64,000 bases of DNA from Yamagishiella unicocca (lineage: Eukaryota; Chlorophyta; Chlorophyceae; Chlamydomonadales; Volvocaceae). The stretch is taken from assembly GCA_003116995.1 (NCBI GenBank), contig BDSL01000130.1:62001-126000 (forward strand), in the 5' to 3' direction. A model generated the notes under the pieces. That model was not told the origin of the DNA and made no database searches. It was given only the letters and a program-made list of their open reading frames with translations. Of the stretch, positions 55,089 to 64,000 are shown in pieces; the stretch's first letter is position 1, and every line of letters begins with the position of its first letter. A program made the translations under genes and the position numbers.

Positions 55089-55118
55089 ATGGCGAATGAC
55101 CTGAAGAATCAAATTGAG
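55089..55118 (+). CDS. Candidate first coding exon of the CBP60-like gene
   Basis: ATG opens a ten-codon frame (MANDLKNQIE) that ends at a good GTAAGC donor in phase 0. The next confident exon, at 56351, also starts in phase 0, so the two could be joined directly or through an unresolved exon between 55700 and 55920. There is no homology support. Confidence 0.3.
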
Positions 55119-56302
55119 GTAAGCGTGGCCTGTGGAAGGGTTGTTCATAAGGAATGTTATGACTTGGGCCGTGCCTTAGCACCCATTTTTAAGGTGGCAA
55201 AGCGTTGTAATTGTGTGAACAATGTATCTTCTAAGCGTATGCCGGAATTAAGCTTGGAGGATTCACTGCGACGATAGCCATCCGCTCAAAGCGGAACTCT
55301 GCGCTAGCTGAACATACACGACACGCATCTTCCTCGCTCTTACGGTCAACTCCTCAACCTCAACCACTTTCCACTATACCTGGCGTAGCTTTGCATTGAC
55401 GTTTCCTGGCTCCAAGCCGGTCAAGGTCGGCCATGCTCAGCGGAACCGCGCCCTTACACGCGTTCGTCTGCCGGCCCGTAACCTTTCCTAAGCGCCCTCG
55501 CACATTGGAACCTGAGCGGATGGGTTCAGGCCTGTGGTATTCAAGGCGCCGTTGGACAGGGAAGGAGGGCACTGGAGTCAAAGTACGACCCAATTGTCCT
55601 CGCAGCCTGGTGTGCATATGCTGCTACAAATCACCGAACCAAAGGATGGAGGTCAAAAGCACCTCAACCTCGGCAGCAGGCTCTTCCCTTTTCTGTGGCA
55701 TTTTTCCTCGTCCTGCCGGCTGCAGCTCCGCGAGCGTGTGCTCCCTCGCACCGCAATTCGACGGAAGGGAAGAACCCGCCCCCTGCATTCATGCGATCTC
55801 CCATCTTTGCGGCCGCGCTGGCAGTGGGAGCTGGCAACCGCTCTAGGGTCTCAAGACCGCGGAGAGCAGCTCAGCACGGTGCAGCTACGGGCGGGGTTGC
55901 AACCAGGACCTCGGGCTCAGCACGGGGTACCCATCCCCCCGCCCGCCCGCCCCCGCCACGGATCTCCCACCCTCTTCCCGGCCGTCACCCCCTTTCCACT
56001 TGGCACATCTCCCCCCTCCTCTCCTCCTCCCCCTCCTCCTCCCCCTCCTCCTCCTCCTCCACCTCCCCCCCCTGTGCCTCCAACTCCACCCCAACCCATC
56101 CAACCCCACCGAAACCCTCACCCGCCCTGCCCGGCCACCAACTGCGCCCATCCAAAGCCCACCCCCCCTACCCGCCCCCCCAACCCATCCAACCCACACG
56201 CCTGTGCCCCCGCCCGCGCCTTCTCCCCCGTGCCTCCCCCGTGCCTCCACCCCCCCTCCACCCCTCTACCTATGTCGTGTAACCCGGGTCCTTACGCCCC
56301 CC

Positions 56303-56350
56303 CGACCGATATACCGGTTCTTTCATGTAACCCCCCCCCCGCCCCCCCAG
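56303..56350 (-). repeat. Introner-like element, family C, forming a 3' splice site
   Basis: TACCGGTTCTTTCATGTAAC followed by a C-run and the CAG acceptor of the exon starting 56351. A related copy with CATGTCGTGTAACCCGGG precedes it at 56271. Confidence 0.7.
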
Positions 56351-59300
56351 GAGTATGTCGTCTCGCGGCTGCGCTCCTTCGCCCGGGGCTTCGCCGCGCT
56401 GCACGCTCCTCACCTGTCCGAGGCCCAGGTCCAGCAGGCCGTGTATGTCGACCTCCTGGAGAAGCCGCCCATGCACCACATAGACCAGCTGCTGGCGCAG
56501 CTCGTCAACCACACGAATGGCGCGGGAGGCGAGGGTAGTGGTGGCGGCGGCAGGGGCGCGGGGGCCGGGGCTGTGGTCGCAGCGGCAGCTCTGGGCCCCG
56601 GGGCCCCGCAGGGGCTGTCGGGGGGCGCAACGGCGACCCCGACGGCGACCCCGACGGCGGCGGCGCCGTGGGGACCCGTGGTGCCGTTGGGTTTGTTGGG
56701 GCGGGTGCAGGAGGCGATACTGCAGAACAAGGCTGCGGCAACGGCTGCGGCGACGGCAGCAGCGGCGGTGGCGACGGCGGCGCCGCTGGACCCGTCGGCG
56801 GCTCGCACGCCGCCGCTGCCGTCGCCGCCGCCGCCGTCGCCGCCGCCGGCAGTGGTTGTGCAGGCTCCGAGGCGGTCGCTTACGCCGACGGCGGCGGTGA
56901 AGGTGGGGCCATACCAGTATCAGCACGTGCACCACCACCAGCAGCCGCACCAGCATCAGCCTCAGCCCCAGCAGCCCACCGTGAGCGGCTCCGTGGGCGC
57001 GGGCGGGGAGGCGGCTACCCCAGCCGACACGGGCCCCGTGGGCCTGGTGTTCCGCCACCATTGCTCGTGAGTACTTGGTTCCGGGGGGTTTCGAGGAAGA
57101 CCCGTGGATGGGGGGTGGGCGCGAGAAAACCCGGTTATACGACATAGGAAACGGAGAGCAGGAGCTAAGTGGCGAATAGTTTTCGGGCACCCGCGCATGC
57201 CGGGAAGGTCGTCCGGGGGGGGAGAGGGGGAGGTTGGGGCGGCGTTGGGGGGAGGGGAAAGAGAGGGGGAGGTTGGGGCGGATGGGTCTGCACGGGTGAC
57301 GTCGGGTGGGGCTGGGCGAGCATGTTAAGGCTAAGGAGGCACTGTGCGGGTGGGGCCCGGTGGGGCCGAGGGCAGTGCAGGGCAGAGAAGGGTGGAGGGA
57401 GGGTGACGTCGTGGAGACGGTAGCGCACACCCCACCAATTCTCCACAACCCCTCCCCTCAACAACCCCTCCCCCCACGAACCCTCCCCTCCCTGCAGCGC
57501 CCTGGGCTGCCGCGACGCGCAGTGCACCCTGTGCCAGTTCAACCCCATGCGGCTGTGCGAGCGCAACTACGGCAAGAAGTACCTGGTGGGGGACGTGCTG
57601 AGGGCCAAGTGCGGCGCGCTCATGCACGTGGAGCTGAGGAGGGGGCCGCTGCCGTTGCCGGCGGCGGCGGCGGGCGGCCCCGCAGGCGGCGCGGCTGTGG
57701 GGCGGCTGGCCGAAGATAGCGAGGGCAACAACGTGATGCTGGAGGTGCGAAAGGGGGGGTTCGAGGGAAACGGGGGGGGGGGTGATTTGCGAAGAAAACC
57801 CGTTTAAAAGTAAAATCCGTTTGGGACATATGTTTGGAGATAAGTGCAGGAGAACTGGGTTGAGGAAATGGAGGGGGGAAGGGGGAGTGGCAGGGCGGGG
57901 GGGATGGCGGGGCCGGGGGAGGAGGGGGGGAGGTTATGGCAAAGCAACCCAGGGCTCAACCCAGGGCTCAAGGCCCCCCCGCCCACAACGAGGTCTCCGA
58001 AGGCAATGCGTCGGCTATCCTATCCATGTCGCGTAACCGGTTTCTATGCCCCCCCTCCCCCCCCCGCCTGGCTCTCAGTGCTCTAGCATGCGCCCCACAA
58101 AATGGATGTCCGACGACCATGCGCCACCTATCCTGCCCCTGTCGCGTAAACGGGTTTTACGCCACCCCTCCCCGCCTTGGTTTGTCGGCCGTGGATTCGC
58201 GGCTTCTCCTTAAAACCCCCCTCCCCCGCCCCTCCCCCCCGCCCGCAGCTGGTGCTTCTGGACGGGGTGATGTTCAAGGAGCGGGGCGGGGACGTGCGCA
58301 CGCTGGGGGCGGATGACCTGCGGGCCTGCATCAAGATAAACAACCACAGGGTGAGGGGCGGGAGGGTTACAATAAACGAACCGGTAACTCGACGGGAGGG
58401 GCGGGGGTGAAGAGGGTGATGGAGGGGGGTTGCATAACCCCCCTGGTGGAGGGTGGTGGTGGTGTAGGCGGAGGAGGGGAAGGCGGCACCAGGTGGTGCG
58501 GGTTTGGTCAGACGCTGCCCGATGAAATCGTACGGTCGTCATGCGGTGTATTTCGCCTACCCGACACCCCTACTCACCCCTCGGCTGCCGTCGCTGTGCT
58601 CCCACTAACTCCCCAGTCCCCCTCACGTGCCGCCTGCCGCTGAAACACTCCCCCGGCCCCATTTCACCCCCCCGCGCTGCCTGCCGTACGTAGGACGAGC
58701 CGCTGCTGCAGGTCAAGTCGGGCGGCGCTGCGGGCGCCGCCTCAGCTCGCCGCATCCTGCTGAAGCCTGAGGTGGGGTGGCACCTGCGCGTGGGCAGGGG
58801 GGGTGTCTCGAGGAAGACCCGTGGATGCCAGAAAAAAACGTTAAGAACAGACGTTTTCAGATGCATGCTGCGGGGGAGCTTAGGAAAGTCCGTGTACGAG
58901 GAAGCTGAACAGGAAACTACGGGGGAGGGTGGCATTAAGACCGGTCAACAGCTGGGGCGGGGACTGTAGGGCGGCCATGTTCGTGCCTCACCACGGGGCT
59001 CAGCCTGGATAGTACGAGTGGCGAAAGGCACGCGCCACCCGCTTTCTCCGCTTCCTCCTGGCCGAAGACTAGGTCCACACAATGCTCTTCCCGCCCCCTC
59101 CCCTCTTGCTTTCAACACCTCCAGCTTTGGCCGCCCCCCTTTCGCCTCTCCTCACCTCTCCGCCTTGCCGCCTGGCTCACCCCGACCCCGCCCCCGACCC
59201 GCGGTCCTCCTCTGCCCCCCCGCCCCCCCTGCACCACCCCCCAGCGCGGTATGGTGCTGCTTCCCGAGTTGACGGTGACTGACAGCAGCGAGGCGCTTCT

Positions 59301-62300
59301 GACTGGCCGCAAGCCGCCCTTCCGGATGATGGTGTCAGCGGTGTCGGCGAACGACACCAGCGTGCCGCTGCCGGCGTACGGCTACGCGGTTTCGGAGGAG
59401 TTTGTGGTAAGCCGCCTAACTCCTCCCCCCCCCCATTTCTCACCCCCCAACGCCCACAACCCCAAACGTGCATCCAAATCCGTTCTGCAGCTGGTGCCAG
59501 CAGGAGCGGCTCTCATCCTGTGTTGATACACCGGCTTGCTCCTGTACCTCCCCCCCTCCCCTTACCCCCCCCTTTATCCCCCCCTTTTTTCAACCCCCCT
59601 TCCCCTCCTCCTCCCCCCCTTATCCCCACTTTACCCCCCCTCCCCCTTTCCCTCCTCCTCCCCCCTTACCCCCACTTTACCCTCCCTTCCCTCCTCCTCC
59701 CCCCTTACCCCCACTTTACCCTCCCTTCCCTCCTCCTCCCCCCTTACCCCCACTTTACCCTCCCTTCCCTCCTCCTCCCCCCTTACCCCCACTTTACCCT
59801 CCCTTCCCTCCTCCTCCCCCCTCCCCCCCCGCAGGTCGCCACCCGGCGCGTCAAGCAGGCCAACAAGGCCGACGTGCCGCTGCTTGACGACCACGTGTCC
59901 AAGATAGAGCACATCGGCCGGGAGACCGTCAGGAAGCTGTCGGACGTGCGGGCGGCGGCGGCGGAGCTGGGCATGACGCTGCGGCTGCCGGAGGGGCTAT
60001 GTGTGTCGGTGGGCAGCGTGGGGCAGTTCGCGGCGCTGGCGGAGGTGGCGGAGAAGGACGGGCAGCTCAAGAAAGTGGTGAGCGGGCGGGAGGGGGGGTT
60101 TCGAGGAAGACCCGTGGATGCCAGGAAAACCCGTGTGTCGACCTTCGGCGGCTAAGCTAAATCGGGAGGATTCGAGGAAGACCCGTGGATGCCCGAAAAA
60201 ACCATTCGGGAGGGCGGGGGGGCCGGAGACGGAGGGAGGGGAGAAGGGGGGGCCGCGTGGCAGGTGGCTGGGAGGGGGTGATGAGGGAGGGGGGGTTGTC
60301 GTATGGCAGTAACGATCACGTGGGAGGAAAGGAAGGGCCTGGCTCCGGCCCTGGGGAGGTCGTCGTACGGTATGGCCCTGGGGAGGTCGTCGTACGGTAT
60401 GGCCCTGGGGAGGTCGTCGTACGGTATGGCCCTGGGGAGGTCGTCGTACGGTATCGTGTCTTCCTCCCTGGACCGCACCTCAGCGTCTCCTTCTGACCGC
60501 TTCCTCCCTGCGCCCCTCCACGGCCCGCTGCCAAGCGACCCCGGAACCTCCCGCCAGCGCGTCTTCCCTCCCACCCGCCTCTGCCCCAACCCCACACCCT
60601 CCCTCCTTCATTAGTTCGCCGGCTTACTCTCTCCATCCTCACTCTCATCCGACTATGGCCCCCACCCCACCCCACTACACTTCCCTAAGTTAAGTTACCG
60701 GTTCTTTTATGAACCCCCCCACCCCACCCGGCCCCCCTCCCCCAGCTCCAAATGATCCTCAAGCTTAGCAAGGAGAAGTGGGAGGAAGCGGCGGCGCACG
60801 CCACCCAGGCGGTGCAGTCGGACTTCCGGCGGCGGGTGTGGTACCCCCCCGGGGGCCCTATGAGCGTGGGGCTGCTCTTCGGCTGCAAGTACGGGGCGGT
60901 GCTGCTGAGGGAGCCAGTGTGTGAGTGGGGGCGGGAGGGGGAGGCCGGGGAGGGGAGGGGGTATATAAGGCGTGGCGTGGTCTTCCGCCCTGTGCCAACA
61001 CCAAAACCCTGCACCAGCAAACAGCAAACCCGTTGATGGTCTCGGAGCCTGCTGCTGATGGCCCCCTCCCGTCAACCAGGTGTCCGAAAGCTATTCGCCA
61101 GCTGGTTTCTGCCCTCCGTTCCCTATGTCGTGTGACCGGGTCTCCTCGCCACCCCCCGTTCCCTATGTCGTGTGACCGGGTCTCCTCGCCGCCGCGGCCC
61201 CTTCCTCCCGATGGCGCGTAACCTGTCTTTATGCGCCCCCTCCCCGCCCCGCCCCGCCCACCCGCGTCGCGCAGCGCTGGTCCACGCCAGCGGCGGCGGC
61301 CCCCTCCGCATCAGCCCCGAAGACGAGCTCGACCCACACGCGCTCCACCTGCTACGCCAGCTGAAGCAGATCGCGGCCAGCTCCTGGTGGGCGCAGGGGC
61401 ACCCGGGCTGGGCCATTTTCAAGGACACAACCAGCGCGGCGCCGCCAGGGGGGCAGGGGGCCGCGGCACCTGCCGCCACCGCCGAAGCCGCCGGGGCCGG
61501 GGTTGCGGCCCCGGCCGCCGAGGCCGGAGCCGAGGCCGCCGCCCCTGCCGCCGAGGCTGCCGCCGAGGCCGCCGCCCCGGCCGCCGGGGCCGCCGGGGCC
61601 GCCGCTGACTTGCAGCCGGAAGCCGCCGGGTCGGGCTCGACAGGCGGGGCTGCGGCCCCAGCCGGCGGCGCCGCCGCGACCGCCGCCGGCGGCGCCGGCG
61701 GTGCGTTGCCGCCGGGGCTGGCTCTTGGGCTGGGGCTGGCGGAGCAGCTGCTGGTGCAGCTGCGCACCAGCAAGTGCGGACCAGCCGCGCAAGTGAAGAC
61801 GGCGGCTCCGCCGCCGCCGCCGCCGCCGCCTCCGGCGATCAGTGGGGCGGCGGCGGGGCTGACGGGCCTGGCGGCGATGCTGATGGCGGCGGGTGGCGGC
61901 GGCGGCGCCGGCGGCGGCCACCAGTCTCAGCTTCCTCTGGCTCAGCTTCTGTCCGCGGGGCTGTCCCGCCAGAAGGCCCACCCTGCGGGTCCCGGGGGGC
62001 TGGCGGGGGCCGCGCAGCAGTCCGCCGCGGGGTCTCTGCTGCAGCAGCTCATCAACCGCCAGTCGCAGGGCCAGCAGGGCCACGCGCAGACGCTTCAGGC
62101 CCAGGTGCAGGGGCTGCACAACCTGCAGCAGCTAGCGTCCCACCTGCGGCAAGCGGAGCAGCACCAGCACAAGCAGATGATGCTGAAGCGCGCCGCCGCC
62201 GGCGGCGGCGGCGGCGGCCAGGGACAGGCGGTGCAGCAGGGGCAACAAGGACAAGCGGTGCAGCTGGGGCAACAGGGACAAGCGGTGCAGCCGGGGCAAC

Positions 62301-64000
62301 AGGGACAAGCGGTGCAGCTGGGGCAACAGGGACAAGCGGTGCAGCTGGGGCAACAAGGACAAGCGGTGCAGCTCGGGCAACAAGGACAAGCGGTGCAGCT
62401 GGGGCAACAGGGACAAGCGGTGCAGCTCGGGCAACAGGGACAAGCGGTGCAGCTGGGGCAACAAGGACAGGCGGTGCAGCTGGGGCAACAGGGACAAGCG
62501 GTGCAGCTGGGGCAACAGGGACAAGCGGTGCAGCTGGGGCAACAAGGACAGGCGGTGCAGCTGGGGCAACAGGGACAAGCGGTGCAGCCGGGGCAACAAG
62601 GACAGGCGGTGCAGCTCGGGCAACAGGGACAAGCGGTGCAGCTGGGGCAACAAGGACAGGCGGTGCAGCTGGGGCAACAGGGACAAGCGGTGCAGCTCGG
62701 GCAACAGGGACAAGCGGTGCAGCTCGGGCAACAAGGACAAGCGGTGCAGCTGGGGCAGCAGGGCAACCAGGGGCACGGTCAGGGCGGGGCGGTGTCGGGG
62801 GAGCTCACGGCGCTGGCGGCCGCCAACATGAATGCCATGGCGGGTGGGCTGCAGCAGCAGCCGTCCGGGGCTGGGACGCTGGGACTCGGAGCGCGTCTGC
62901 AGGTGATGCCGGGGGCAGCATGAGGAGGGGTGGCAGGACGAGAGGGGCTGGCAGGACGAGGAGGGCTGACAGGACGAGGGGTGGCAGGACGAGGCGGGCT
63001 GTCAGGATGAGGAGGGCTGGCAGGACGAGGCGGGCTGGCAGGACGAGGCGGGCTGGCAGGATGAGGCGGGCTGGCAGGATGAGGAGGGCTGGCAGGACGA
63101 GAGGGGCTGGCAGGACGAGGCGGGCTGGCAGGACGAGAGGGGCTGGCAGGATGAGGAGGGGAGGGGAGGGTCAGGACGAAGCGCCGGGCCGCGCCGGGTT
63201 CGTTAAGGTGGTGCGGTGTGGCGCCCTGCTGCCGTACTCCCCACTGACTGCTCACCCCTCCCGGCCCCTCACCAAGCGGTGCCTTGCTCCCAACAACGTA
63301 CACTCGTGGTACACCTCGGAGCTCACCAGCCCTCCTTTCTCCACCCTCCTCCCGCTGTCACCCCGCAGGCGCTCTGGGGGCAGCACGAGCAGCAGCGGCA
63401 AGACAGATTAGACGTCGCCACGGCCGCCGCAGCTGGGGCTGCCGCAGCCGCTGCCGGCCCCGCCCACAACCATGTGAACATCTGCCGGGGCCTTCCCGGC
63501 CCTGGGCAGCCCGGTGGCGGTCCCGGAGGCACTTGCTTCCCCCTGAGCCGCGTGTCGGGGCTGCCGGGGGGCGCGGCCACCGCAGACCCAGCTGGCGGCG
63601 GCGCTGCTGGTGGTGTTGCCGCTGCCGGCGGTGTTGGCACTACCGGCGGTGGTGCCGCTGCCAGCGGTGTTGGAGCTGCCGGTGATGTTGGAGTTACCGG
63701 CGGTGGTGACGCTGCCGGCGGTGTTGGAGCTGCTGGCGGTGTTGGAGCTGCCGGCGGGTTTGGGGCTGGCAGCGGTGTTGGCGCTGCCGGCGGGTCTGGG
63801 GCTGGCAGCGGTGTTGTCGGTACTGGCAGTACCGGCGCTTCTCGCGGTGCCGGCGGTGTTGGCACTACCGGCGGTGCTGGCGGTGTTGGCGCTACCGGCG
63901 GTGTTGGCGCTACCGGCGCTGCTGGCGGTGTTGGCGCTGCTGGTGGTGTTGGCGCTGCTGGCGGTGTTGGCGCTACCGGCGGTGTTGGTGCTACCGGCGC
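56351..64000 (+). CDS. CBP60-like (calmodulin-binding protein 60) protein with repeat-rich tail; 3' end outside window
   Basis: Exons join in phase: 56351-57066, 57498-57744, 58249-58350, 58694-58771, 59245-59406, 59835-60077, 60746-60919, 61275-62902, 63369 to the window edge. The order of blocks follows plant CBP60. [10 protein letters not shown] then DEPLLQ recalls VVLEGDF...[25 protein letters not shown] recalls the VGDIAFTDNSSW...RKFRLGA strand. [20 protein letters not shown] recalls [34 protein letters not shown] then [14 protein letters not shown] recalls MSNKMWEVTVEHA...YYP...GVVFN. CBP60 proteins are Ca/calmodulin-responsive DNA-binding regulators of plant immunity. Unusual here: a Cys-rich block [17 protein letters not shown] before the core, Ala/Gly-rich spacers, about 20 copies of a GQAVQLGQQ nonapeptide (62224-62766), and a final GGVGA-repeat exon with no stop by base 64000. 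The 62902 donor is inferred because the frame otherwise stops at 62923. Confidence 0.6.
57081..57175 (+). repeat. Introner-like elements, families A and D adjacent
   Basis: TTTCGAGGAAGACCCGTGGA at 57091 is followed by a family D copy (CGAGAAAACCCGGTTATACG, then ACATAGGAAACGGAG) from 57120. Both are sense and follow the donor at 57066. Confidence 0.7.
57985..58170 (-). repeat. Two family D introner-like elements in direct repeat
   Basis: Two copies of GTCCGA..AATGCG or CATGCG, CTATCCT, CATGTCGCGTAACCGG-type sequence (57990-58055 and 58105-58165) each end in a C-run. A family B copy follows, then the acceptor at 58248. Confidence 0.65.
58177..58220 (-). repeat. Introner-like element, family B, 3'-splice-site proximal
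   Basis: Plus strand reads TTTGTCGGCCGTGGATTCGC, then a C-run leading into the acceptor at 58248. Confidence 0.65.
58363..58402 (+). repeat. Introner-like element, family C, 5'-splice-site proximal
   Basis: The donor GTGAGGGGCGGGAG at 58351 leads into GGTTACAATAAACGAACCGG then TAACTCGAC. Confidence 0.75.
58799..58872 (+). repeat. Introner-like element, family A
   Basis: GGGGGGTGTCTCGAGGAAGA, then CCCGTGGATGCCAG and AACAGACGTTTTCAGATGCA. It is sense, about 28 bp after the donor at 58771. Confidence 0.7.
59660..59830. repeat. 39-bp pyrimidine minisatellite forming a splice-acceptor tract
   Basis: Units starting CTTACCCCCACTTTACCCTC repeat with 39-bp spacing at 59665, 59704, 59743 and 59782. 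They run into the GCAG acceptor at 59834 of the CBP60-like gene. Confidence 0.9.
60090..60212 (+). repeat. Two family A introner-like elements in tandem
   Basis: The first copy (TTTCGAGGAAGACCCGTGGA) is internally deleted and jumps straight to the family terminus GACCTTCGGCGGCTAAGC. A second copy starts at once with ATTCGAGGAAGACCCGTGGA. The first lies 20 bp after the donor at 60077. Confidence 0.7.
60345..60455. repeat. 27-bp tandem repeat
   Basis: Four copies of GGGGAGGTCGTCGTACGGTA plus TGGCCCT in an intron of the CBP60-like gene. Confidence 0.85.
60692..60745 (-). repeat. Introner-like element, family C, forming a 3' splice site
   Basis: GTTACCGGTTCTTTTATGAA then C-runs and the CAG acceptor of exon 60746-60919. 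Confidence 0.7.
61078..61240 (-). repeat. Family D introner-like elements, partly duplicated, near a 3' splice site
   Basis: AGGTGTCCGAAAGCTATTCG, then CCCTATGTCGTGTGACCGGG twice (61130 and 61160), each followed by TCTCCTCGCC. All lie upstream of the acceptor at 61274. Confidence 0.6.
62220..62768 (+). repeat. 27-bp coding repeat, nonapeptide GQAVQLGQQ
   Basis: About 20 codon-phased units. Variation is almost all synonymous (CAG/CAA, CTG/CTC, GGA/GGG), with Leu replaced by Gln once and by Pro twice at one position. It lies inside the large exon of the CBP60-like gene. Confidence 0.92.
62925..63165. repeat. 15-bp GGCTGGCAGGACGAG repeat
   Basis: About 16 degenerate units in the inferred last intron of the CBP60-like gene. 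Confidence 0.8.
63590..64000 (+). repeat. 15-bp coding repeat, GGVGA/GGVGT
   Basis: Irregular 15-bp units around GGCGGTGTTGGCGCT continue to the window edge in the frame of the exon starting 63369, with no stop codon. Confidence 0.75.

Noticed and set aside
59520..60155. Pro-rich ORF ([13 protein letters not shown] repeats)
   Set aside because: It is the pyrimidine minisatellite upstream of an acceptor. Coding sense starts only at 59835.
62095..62776. Antisense ORFs of CCPSCTACP and LLPQLHRLS repeats
   Set aside because: Mirror images of the codon-phased GQAVQLGQQ array, with no independent start or family support.

Overview
The window looks like nuclear DNA of a green alga, probably a chlorophyte of the Chlamydomonas/Volvox type. 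The genes are split into many small exons with GT-AG introns. Base composition is very GC-rich, with long G or C runs inside introns. Plant-type TTTAGGG repeats occur, there is a nuclear gene for plastid ribosomal protein bL31, and minisatellites are abundant. The species cannot be named from sequence alone. All gene models were spliced by eye, using reading-phase agreement across each intron and family motifs.

Layout, left to right. (1) 290-8495, minus: a thiamin-metabolism fusion gene, TenA then HAD phosphatase then HMP-P kinase (ThiD), running off the left edge. (2) 8646-13746, plus: a PP2C-type Ser/Thr phosphatase, divergent from gene 1 across only 150 bp. (3) 15546-25274, plus: an erythromycin-esterase-family protein in 12 exons. 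(4) 27065-29884, plus: a DOT1-like class I methyltransferase in 10 exons. (5) 31758-34148, minus: an intronless F-box/ankyrin-like protein. (6) 36288-41910, minus: an unrecognised protein with DnaJ-type CxxCxG motifs. (7) 44447-46011, plus: an unrecognised acidic protein with a duplicated motif of about 34 residues. (8) 48943-49353, plus: plastid bL31. (9) 50628-54146, plus: a p31comet/MAD2L1BP-like protein. (10) 56351 to the right edge, plus: a CBP60-like protein with a long repeat-built C-terminal tail.

The genes do not form a pathway. The main theme is intron biology. At least four related families of short dispersed elements sit in the introns of genes 1, 2, 3, 6, 9 and 10. In one orientation they lie just after the 5' splice site; in the opposite orientation they lie just before the 3' splice site. 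This is the arrangement expected of introner-like elements, which create introns by supplying splice sites at their ends. I saw no copy in the introns of genes 4 and 7, and genes 5 and 8 have no coding intron, so the region is a patchwork of invaded and uninvaded genes.

The second theme is tandem repeats. Arrays with units of 15 to 74 bp fill several introns. One forms a splice-site polypyrimidine tract, and a codon-phased 27-bp array encodes part of gene 10. Gaps of more than 300 bp between genes carry no coding signal that I can support.
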